In this document: positions 61,701 to 64,000 of the stretch, in pieces | Position numbering within the stretch: position 1 is the first letter of the stretch | Layout: each line of letters opens with the position of its first letter | Assembly: GCA_905221605.1 (NCBI GenBank) | Contig: CAJNDS010000274.1 | Coordinates: forward strand, 116,900-180,899 | Direction: 5' to 3' | DNA: 64,000 nt | Origin: Symbiodinium natans | Taxonomy: Eukaryota > Sar > Dinophyceae > Suessiales > Symbiodiniaceae | Program-made: the position numbers and the translations under genes | Notes under the pieces: model-generated | What the model was told of the DNA's origin: nothing | Seen by the model: the letters and a program-made list of their open reading frames with translations, nothing else | Databases searched by the model: none

Positions 61701-63811
61701 ACCCTGAGCCCTGAGCCCTGAACCCTGAATCTTGACAAAACCCTACAAAGCCCTAAACCCCATACCCAACACCCAAAACCCCAAAACCCTAGGTTCTCTT
61801 CGCCAGCCAAAGAGCCAAACTTGCTTTGCTTCAGTGTCATCGTCTCCTGCCCGGGCAGAATGCGGTTTGGTGCTTGGGGTTTGAGGCGTTAAAGGTTTCT
61901 GTCCTTTGGGGTTTGAGATCCTACGCGGCTTTGTCGCTGGAGTGTGCTGCACATGCCCAGCACAGGAATATGTGTTTCGTCCAGTCTTTCACTTGCATGC
62001 CCTGTTTTGACGGTCATTGTTCTGGTTTCACTCTTCCTGCTTCATGTCATCAACCCTGTCAGCACGCAAGGACCTAACCACACCTTAACCACCCTAAACC
62101 CTGAACCCTAAACCCTAGACCCTAGACCTAAACCCTAAACCCAAAAAGAACCTAAACCCTGGCCGACTGTATGCAAGGAGGGTTTAGGGCGAAGGTGTTC
62201 AGGTCTGGGCGACATGGAGAAAGCGGCGTATTATGGCATTCTATCAAGGCTCCACACACTCTTACTTCTCTCACTCAATCCTGGTGCGTTTTGAGACTTT
62301 GTTCTAGTCCATCTCCGTTGTTCCTGTATATCTACTAGCCCCCAAAACCCACAACCCAAAACCCTTAAACCCTAAACCCTAAACCCTAAACCCTAAACCC
62401 TTAAACCCTAGCACAGGACCGGCTCATGCCGAGGGTGTGTCCTAAGAGGACGATAGATCATTTACTCTAAGGGTCGTTCCATGGTCCCTTAATATGTGTG
62501 TCCTGAAATTCATGGGTTTGGGGTCTAGAGTGAGTCTAGGGTTTAGGGGTTTGTAGTAGAAGCCGAAAAGTTGGAAACTCAATAGCCTCAATCACAAAGA
62601 GTGAAGTATAGGGAATCCCAGCACGACTTGTCCTTAAAAAGTTTTCCAACGTCTTGGGGTTTACTGTAGGGTTTAGGGGACCCTTACGAGGGTTCCCAAA
62701 ATAGGGGTACCCCCGGTATACCCCAAATAGAACAGAATCCCCTTAAAGGGAGCCCCAAAAGTGTACCCCTATCTTCGGAGTTGATATCGGGGAACCAACC
62801 CCTTTTAGGGTTTAGGGATTGGGGACCACTGGGCGTCCTAGACACGGCTACAAGCACCACCGGGTCCTTCGTCTGCGAATCGAAGGTGGGATTCACAATG
62901 AGGGAATTGACAAACACCCAGAGGTGGCCGCCTGGAGGAATGGTGCTCAGTGTGTGGAGGGTTTGGGGTGTCAGAGCTTTAGGGTTTCGGGGCTTGTCGG
63001 GTTTAGGGGCTTAGGGATTTCAGGGGTTGATGGTTTAGGGTTGTGTTCCGGAGGACATTTACCGTCCGCGGCAGCCTGAACGCAACCAGAAACACTAAGT
63101 GAGCACGGCGAGACCGATCCAAACAGGATTCCCTGCCGCAAATGCATGCTACTCAAGCCGACATTGTCATCGTAGCTCGTCTAGATTCTCTGCTGCAATT
63201 GTATGCTGCTCTAGCCCGAGCCCCACATCTCATGACGGCCAACACTGCAAAAACGGATCCAGCCTACTGGCAAGTGTGTAGTTCTCTAAATTAGGGCCCC
63301 ATTTGTCTAGGGCCTTAAGGGAAGGGGGGTTCATGGGGGGGTAGGTATCTTAGGGAAGCTTAGAGAGCCTGGGAGCCCAATTTTTTCCCTTGAACCGCCC
63401 TCCCTTAAGAATCCTACAATTTTGCAGGTCTTATATTGAATACGGCACCCTGAGAGAGAATGACCCAAGAAGGAACCTAACTCAGAGAGCTACCCATCAT
63501 TTTGCTGTACCCAAACCCTAAAAACACTAGCAACCTTGAACAAGCCTAGAAAAAAGACCCTAATTAAACCCTAAACCCTAAACTCCAAACCCCAAACCCT
63601 AAACCCCAAACCCTAAACCCCAAACCCCAAACCCTAAACCCTAAACCCCAAGCCCTAAACCCCAAGCCCTAAACCCTAAACCCTACACCCCCCCCCCCAA
63701 ACAAAAAAAACAAAAAAACACATAATAAAAACAAGACATCAAAACTCCAGGAGAGCAGCTACCCAAGTCTTGATTCTTGGGGCGCGGGCGAACGTGGTGC
63801 GGCTTGACGTC
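15638..63811 (-). CDS. TOP2: DNA topoisomerase II, ~34 micro-exons, 5' end outside window
   Basis: Type IIA topoisomerase: passes one duplex through a transient double-strand break using ATP, acting on nuclear chromosomes. Thirty-four short islands on the minus strand read in the collinear order of eukaryotic TOP2. Their reading phase closes at all 33 junctions (1574 nt, about 524 residues). Motifs seen: NPTFDSQTK (transducer QTK loop), [10 protein letters not shown] and [13 protein letters not shown] (TOPRIM), [38 protein letters not shown] (catalytic Arg-Tyr), [12 protein letters not shown]. Donors are 16 GC, 9 GT and 8 GA; every acceptor is AG and 28 of 33 exons begin with G. Mean exon is about 46 nt and mean intron about 1.4 kb. 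The N-terminal ATPase exons lie beyond 63.8 kb. C-terminal exons below 15.6 kb are uncertain. Splice choices used protein similarity from memory, so single boundaries may shift by a few bases, but the gene identity is firm. Confidence 0.94.
17472..19010 (-). other. TOP2 intron with family A element and minisatellite
   Basis: Contains a complete family A element (18040-18153) and a roughly 35-bp minisatellite (ACTCTGGGGTTGGGCACTCC-like units, about 18170-18420; one degenerate unit near 18010). It also has two open islands at 18520-18590 and 18785-18865 whose strand and gene are unclear, and a minus-strand 125-codon frame at 17691-18068 partly inside the A element. Confidence 0.7.
18040..18153. 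mobile_element. Family A element, intact
   Basis: Perfect-looking ends CTTGGAGGTTCATGGTACTT and the complement. Best reference copy of the family. Confidence 0.9.
19300..20460. other. AT-rich island with decayed coding-like sequence
   Basis: Base composition changes abruptly to strongly AT-rich with no telomere heptamers. On the plus strand, reading across stops, there are stretches rich in Glu/Asp codons (GAAGAAGAAGAAGAGG twice near 19636 and 19670) then Lys/Arg-rich codons, as in a decayed AT-rich gene. In-frame stops are frequent, so it is not a working gene. Source unknown: viral, organellar or other foreign DNA are all possible. Confidence 0.6.
20460..21040. other. Unassigned stretch
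   Basis: Normal composition and array-free. Open frames of 64-78 codons occur on both strands (20457-20672 minus, 20655-20873 plus). No motif recognised. Confidence 0.3.
21523..22887 (-). CDS. RCC1-like repeat protein (gene B), three exons, nested in TOP2 intron
   Basis: Exons 22017-22887, 21896-21910 (15 nt) and 21523-21764 total 1128 nt, closing to 375 residues. Six to seven RCC1-like units of the form [20 protein letters not shown] and [13 protein letters not shown] fill residues 1-255. A C-terminal domain follows ([19 protein letters not shown], then [16 protein letters not shown]), which resembles the ubiquitin-like tail common in this dinoflagellate family. The ATG at 22887 opens mid-repeat, so a 5' exon may be missing or the gene truncated. 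Both introns are complete introners. It lies entirely within a TOP2 intron, on the same strand. Confidence 0.82.
21765..21895 (-). mobile_element. Family B introner (GT-AG)
   Basis: A perfect GTGAC duplication. The element CTTGGTAGCCCAG...GGCTGCCAG fills the intron. The join is QEG|DAIIL. Confidence 0.92.
21911..22016 (-). mobile_element. Family D introner (GC-AG)
   Basis: GCTT at both junctions. The element is nearly identical to 44-138, showing recent activity. The join is VS|FLQEG. Confidence 0.92.
23866..23993. mobile_element. Family F element
   Basis: TTACAAGGAGGGGCCCCCCT ... GGGGGCCCCTCCTTGTA termini; intact copy. Confidence 0.85.
24130..27339 (-). other. TOP2 introns around the 13-nt exon
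   Basis: Introns 24130-25156, 25194-26287 and 26301-27339. They contain a family J element (24269-24360), a family H element (26548-26630) and several CCCTAAA arrays, the longest at about 26690-26775. They also hold open islands with no assignment (24790-24868, frame [20 protein letters not shown]; 25730-25790; 26795-26870). The plus-strand frame at 24938-25306 overlaps the TOP2 exon and is a shadow. Confidence 0.6.
28010..28126. mobile_element. Family F element
   Basis: CTACAAGCAGGGGCCCCCTT ... GGGGCCCCTCCTTGTAG. Confidence 0.85.
28148..28260. mobile_element. Family C element
   Basis: AGACCCAGGAGTAACCTAGG left end; right end AAGGGCCTACTCG is damaged by sequence running into TTTAGGG units. 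Confidence 0.65.
29479..30279 (-). pseudogene. Truncated duplicate of UBL-RCC1 gene 3' exons
   Basis: Has exon 4 (30032-30279, 5' truncated at the duplication junction), exon 5 (29744-29843) and exon 6 (29479-29556) equivalents with the same GC-AG introns. It lacks the N-terminal ubiquitin-like and first RCC1 exons. The stop of the parent (TAA, 30904) is TAC here, so the frame runs four codons further to TGA at 29479. Expression would need a new start. Confidence 0.75.
30904..33179 (-). CDS. Ubiquitin-like + RCC1-like repeat protein, six exons, nested in TOP2 intron
   Basis: Exons 32577-33179, 32154-32462, 31924-32056, 31452-31758, 31157-31256 and 30904-30969 total 1518 nt, closing to 505 residues. 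Residues 1 to about 75 ([20 protein letters not shown] onwards) look like a beta-grasp ubiquitin-like domain. Then about ten units of the form [22 protein letters not shown] and [14 protein letters not shown] follow, an RCC1/HERC-like propeller type. Introns start GC, GA, GT, GC, GC. The ATG at 33179 is preferred because the ubiquitin-like strand starts there; the frame is open a little further upstream. Function unproven; the domain mix suggests ubiquitin-linked or scaffold roles. Confidence 0.88.
31257..31451 (-). mobile_element. Family B intron, duplicated element with array (GC-AG)
   Basis: The intron holds one full B element (31343-31446) followed by a second partial B copy whose middle is five TTTAGGG units. 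Both copies end CCACCAAGGCAGC / CTACCAAGGCAGC. GCAGC is present at both splice junctions. The twin at 29844-30031 has four units. Confidence 0.88.
31759..31923 (-). other. Intron with array abutting the acceptor (GT-AG)
   Basis: On the minus strand the intron ends (CCCTAAA)n CCCTACAG, so the array occupies the polypyrimidine/acceptor region. AGGT flanks both junctions. The join is [13 protein letters not shown]. Confidence 0.85.
32057..32153 (-). other. GA-AG intron of UBL-RCC1 gene
   Basis: A 97-nt intron flanked by GATTCC/GAATCC. Its sequence matches none of the named families. The join TWGGS|ESGGVST is correct for the repeat. Confidence 0.75.
32463..32576 (-). mobile_element. Family D-like introner (GC-AG)
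   Basis: CTTAGTAGCTGAGCAAG ... GGTACTCAGCAGCTAG inverted ends with GGTTAA core blocks as in family D. GCT is duplicated. The join is [11 protein letters not shown]. Confidence 0.88.
33229..33700. repeat. Truncated family C element and degenerate telomere-like array
   Basis: A C left end (GAGTCAACCTAGGAAT..) runs after 33292 into about 400 bp of CCCTAAA, CCCTGAAA and CCCCAAAA variants upstream of the UBL-RCC1 start. Confidence 0.75.
36080..36250. repeat. Degenerate TGCACTT repeats
   Basis: Irregular TATGCACTTG units (about a dozen), sharing the TGCACTT core with the minisatellite at 37597. Confidence 0.8.
36320..37245. repeat. 42-bp satellite with 120-bp higher-order repeat
   Basis: The basic unit is 42 bp (GAATTCGGGGACCATGGTAT.. 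type, 36776-37075). In 36420-36775 units of 42+36+42 bp form a 120-bp higher-order repeat. Decayed roughly 43-bp units follow to 37245. Nearly all six frames are open, including a plus-strand frame of 433 codons (36132-37433), because the unit lacks stops and is a multiple of three. Coding status unproven. Confidence 0.9.
37255..37470. repeat. ~72-bp tandem repeat, three copies
   Basis: Three copies of an ACGACGGTTTTAGCACCGCG unit with poly-A. Confidence 0.9.
37597..37952. repeat. 14-bp minisatellite (CTCTATGCACTTCA)n
   Basis: About 25 units with few variants. Three plus-strand frames of over 140 codons here are repeat artefacts. Confidence 0.95.
38194..42168 (-). CDS. TOP2: TOP2 exons 17-23: end of TOPRIM region and linker to winged helix
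   Basis: Exons 42116-42168 ([18 protein letters not shown]), 41378-41444 (...[11 protein letters not shown]), 40402-40468 ([15 protein letters not shown]...), 39342-39423 ([18 protein letters not shown]..), 38823-38879 ([14 protein letters not shown]...), 38607-38657 ([17 protein letters not shown]) and 38194-38241 ([16 protein letters not shown]). YKGLGTS is the most conserved TOP2 motif here and is itself split after YYKG. Donors are GT, GC, GC, GT, GT, GA, GT. The last donor opens the 3.45-kb intron that carries the satellite block. Confidence 0.93.
39424..41377 (-). other. TOP2 introns 39424-40401 and 40469-41377
   Basis: Contain long C runs (39534-39625, 39697-39707), a TA microsatellite (39935-39985), a family H element (40524-40668; inverted ends CCCCCCTAGGTTCCCC / GGGGAACCTAGGGGGG with C and G runs) and CCCTAAA arrays. 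No further gene seen. Confidence 0.7.
42254..42660. mobile_element. 407-bp inverted-repeat element in TOP2 intron
   Basis: Perfect 25-bp terminal inverted repeats (starting TAATGTGGTCTCCTGATTAG). The interior has C runs (42280-42395), TTCCTCTCCTC units, an AGGTAAGCTC tandem repeat (about 42474-42535) and a repeated AAAACTTTTCATTATTGGAG block near the right end. It is inserted in a telomere-like tract (GGGTTT on both sides). No transposase frame, so non-autonomous. Confidence 0.88.
43343..43445. mobile_element. Family B element beside open minus-strand frame
   Basis: CTTGGTAGCCCAG left end, GTACCACCGA right end. The 43249-43340 sequence to its left is open on the minus strand ([20 protein letters not shown]) and could be a passenger exon; it does not fit TOP2. 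Confidence 0.6.
43504..54743 (-). CDS. TOP2: TOP2 exons 8-16: TOPRIM domain
   Basis: Exons 54705-54743 ([13 protein letters not shown]), 53567-53630 ([20 protein letters not shown]...), 49914-49936 (GKLLNVRD), 48908-48965 ([19 protein letters not shown]), 48109-48137 ([10 protein letters not shown]), 47416-47472 ([19 protein letters not shown]), 46862-46885 (DFDGSHIK), 45580-45630 ([17 protein letters not shown]) and 43504-43537 ([11 protein letters not shown]). The metal-binding Glu (EGDSA) and the DxDxD triad are both present. The triad is split by an intron, with its first Asp in one exon and the other two in a 24-nt exon. The intron between 53567 and 49936 contains the FNIP gene. Confidence 0.92.
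43724..43855. mobile_element. Inverted-repeat element with ATATACACTCACCA repeats
   Basis: Ends CATATGAAGCAGGGT / ACCCTGCTTCATAT. Internal TATATACACTCACCA occurs twice. Single copy in the window. Confidence 0.7.
44509..44608. mobile_element. Family G element
   Basis: TGGGATGTTCCCCCTGATACTA ... AAGGCGGAACATCCCA; the right end is followed by a second copy of CATAAGGCGGAACATCCCAA. Confidence 0.8.
44747..44968. repeat. Variant array (CCCTAAAA)n
   Basis: About 25 eight-base units with an extra A, nearly uniform, unlike the seven-base arrays on either side. Confidence 0.93.
45295..45413. mobile_element. Family B element
   Basis: CTTAGTAGCCCAGTATG ... GCACCACCAAG, in the intron 43538-45579. Confidence 0.75.
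45786..46862 (-). other. TOP2 intron with long arrays and family C element
   Basis: TTTAGGG tracts at about 45800-45930 and 46383-46525; family C element at 46076-46184 (AGACCCTAGAGTAACCTAGG to CTATTCTGGGTC). Nothing else assigned. Confidence 0.75.
48138..49913 (-). other. TOP2 introns 48138-48907 and 48966-49913
   Basis: Contain an extreme G tract (48184-48301), a family C element (48757-48869), arrays and the 28-bp higher-order telomere variant array. A short stretch near 49555-49590 reads QPGKIL, vaguely like TOP2 GKLLNVR, but the true exon is 49914-49936. Confidence 0.65.
49598..49710. repeat. 28-bp higher-order telomere-variant array
   Basis: The four-unit block CCCTAAA, CCCTAAA, CCCTGAA, CCCGAAA repeats three times in a row. 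Confidence 0.92.
50528..52664 (-). CDS. Ubiquitin-like + FNIP leucine-rich repeat protein, two exons, nested in TOP2 intron
   Basis: Exon 1, 52328-52664, starts at ATG ([15 protein letters not shown]) and holds a ubiquitin-like domain at about residues 38-105 ([20 protein letters not shown] onwards). Exon 2, about 50528-52224, carries about 23 tandem 22-residue units of the form [20 protein letters not shown], the FNIP type of leucine-rich repeat known from Dictyostelium and common in dinoflagellates. The total is about 677 residues. Units 17 (two residues short) and 9-10 are the most divergent. The intron (about 104 nt, GT-AG) has more than one possible AG. Likely a curved protein-binding scaffold tied to a ubiquitin-like module; no function proven. 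Confidence 0.9.
52815..52872 (-). pseudogene. Decayed FNIP unit
   Basis: TCCGAAAGCCGAAGGTCATG... GGGCAGGGTTGCATTCTC aligns by eye with the FNIP unit of the neighbouring gene but is out of frame and isolated. Confidence 0.55.
53205..53255 (-). pseudogene. Decayed FNIP unit
   Basis: AAGGGCTGCAGGCTGCCAAG.. matches the conserved AAGGACTGCAAGCTGCCAGG block of the FNIP array, with drift. It abuts the family A composite. Confidence 0.5.
53249..53433. mobile_element. Family A element with internal duplication
   Basis: CTTGGTGGCTCATGTTACTC ... GTACCATGGACCTCCAAG. The block CTTATAAGCCCCTTAAGTGCCCTA is present twice. Confidence 0.75.
53631..55440 (-). other. TOP2 introns 53631-54704 and 54744-55440
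   Basis: Family J (53770-53860) and family G (54005-54120, centre expanded by C runs) elements, CCCCTAAA and TTTAGGG arrays, an unassigned stretch 54790-55140, and a partial family B element at about 55222-55300. Confidence 0.6.
55441..63811 (-). CDS. TOP2: TOP2 exons 1-7 of window: transducer domain
   Basis: Exons 63790-63811 (DVKPHHV; left limit tentative), 62867-62931 ([21 protein letters not shown] overlaps the last two exons), 61816-61846 ([11 protein letters not shown]), 60949-60985 ([11 protein letters not shown]), 58774-58806 ([11 protein letters not shown]), 58135-58186 ([17 protein letters not shown]) and 55441-55485 ([15 protein letters not shown]). This matches the transducer stretch between the ATPase domain and TOPRIM. 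The Lys of QTK normally senses the ATP gamma phosphate. Donors in order are GC, GA, GC, GC, GT, GA, GA. The junction after the 58135 exon is the least certain because more than one AG would keep the frame. Confidence 0.88.
55486..58134 (-). other. TOP2 intron, mostly arrays and elements
   Basis: Long CCCTAAA array 56107-56222; family B element 56921-57037; related GGTACCCC/AATTCGGAAA fragments at 56229-56310 and 56445-56515. The island 57140-57235 is open on the minus strand ([17 protein letters not shown]) and unassigned. Confidence 0.6.
58807..60948 (-). other. TOP2 intron with two family A elements
   Basis: Family A copies at 58975-59101 and 59747-59890; a duplicated AGGTTGTACCCTTGGGTTTTGG block (59617-59640, 59699-59722); TTTAGGG and CCCTAAA arrays. 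Islands at 60170-60310 and 60370-60470 are unassigned. Confidence 0.6.
60986..63789 (-). other. TOP2 introns 60986-61815, 61847-62866, 62932-63789
   Basis: Arrays, a shortened family C element (61442-61518), an inverted-repeat stretch with GGGGTACCCC / GTACCCCTATCTTCGG (62679-62778; relative at 2515-2600), and unassigned open stretches at 61850-62070 and 63090-63280. No other gene seen. Confidence 0.55.
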
Positions 63812-64000
63812 CTGGGCTCAAGAAGCCTATATCAACCCGAAGCTCTAGGTTTAGGGTTTAGGGTTTAGGGTTTAGGGTTTAGGGGTTGAGGGTTGAGGGT
63901 TTAGGGTTATGGGGTTTAGGGTTTAGGGTACGCTCGTTCTCTGACCCATTGTCACGCAGAAACCTGTACAGACGTTGAGACAGGGTGGAGGCGCGGGGGT

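Larger units (their letters stand above)
1..64000. repeat. Interspersed telomere-type heptamer arrays (TTTAGGG/CCCTAAA)
   Basis: Tracts of 2 to about 25 units occur several times per kb in both orientations, interrupted by exons and elements. They are internal, not a chromosome end. Only the AT-rich island, the FNIP array, the RCC1 exons and the satellite block are clearly free of them. All arrays I could place relative to a resolved gene fall in introns. Confidence 0.97.

Noticed and set aside
1-64000. Window as a chromosome end
   Set aside because: Telomere heptamers occur in both orientations throughout and are interrupted by exons; no terminal uniform array.
1-64000. tRNA, rRNA, riboswitch or bacterial-type promoter/terminator
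   Set aside because: None recognised on reading; no cloverleaf or rRNA signatures seen, and dinoflagellate promoters lack motifs I could call reliably.

Overview
The window looks like dinoflagellate nuclear DNA, most like a Suessiales/Symbiodiniaceae-type genome. Three things point there: plant/dinoflagellate-type telomere heptamers (TTTAGGG) interspersed along the whole length, GC-AG and GA-AG introns beside GT-AG introns, and the RCC1-like, FNIP and ubiquitin-like repeat proteins common in these algae. Every gene I could resolve reads on the minus strand.

The main result is that most of the window is one gene. About 34 tiny exons (13-82 nt, about 1.57 kb of coding in about 48 kb), lying between 15638 and 63811, join in a single open frame into the central part of DNA topoisomerase II: the QTK-loop transducer, the EGDSA and DxDxDG TOPRIM motifs, the winged helix, the catalytic Arg-Tyr, and the GIGTGWS motif. 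The 5' end lies outside the window. The 3' part continues below 15.6 kb, where I can place it only tentatively. The exons are the short 'unique islands' between telomere-like arrays.

Four large TOP2 introns carry other sequence. 19047-24060 holds an RCC1-like gene and an AT-rich foreign-looking island. 27377-33726 holds a six-exon ubiquitin-like/RCC1 gene plus a recent tandem partial copy. 34743-38193 holds a satellite block. 49937-53566 holds a ubiquitin-like/FNIP-repeat gene. Downstream of TOP2 are further exon-like islands, a five-exon RCC1-like gene (8153-10279), more exon-like islands (2.2-7.3 kb), and a complete five-exon ADP-ribosyltransferase-fold gene (491-1973).

Several families of 75-150 bp inverted-repeat elements (called A-M here) recur across the window. 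In the small genes, whole introns ARE these elements. They are flanked by 3-6 bp target duplications whose GT/GC/GA start is the splice donor, and the element ends in AG. This is the signature of introners, meaning introns made by a transposon. Telomere heptamers occur inside several elements and differ in number between two recent duplicate copies, so the arrays seem to grow in place inside introns. Gene models were built by eye from motif conservation, open frame and splice dinucleotides. No search or RNA evidence was available.
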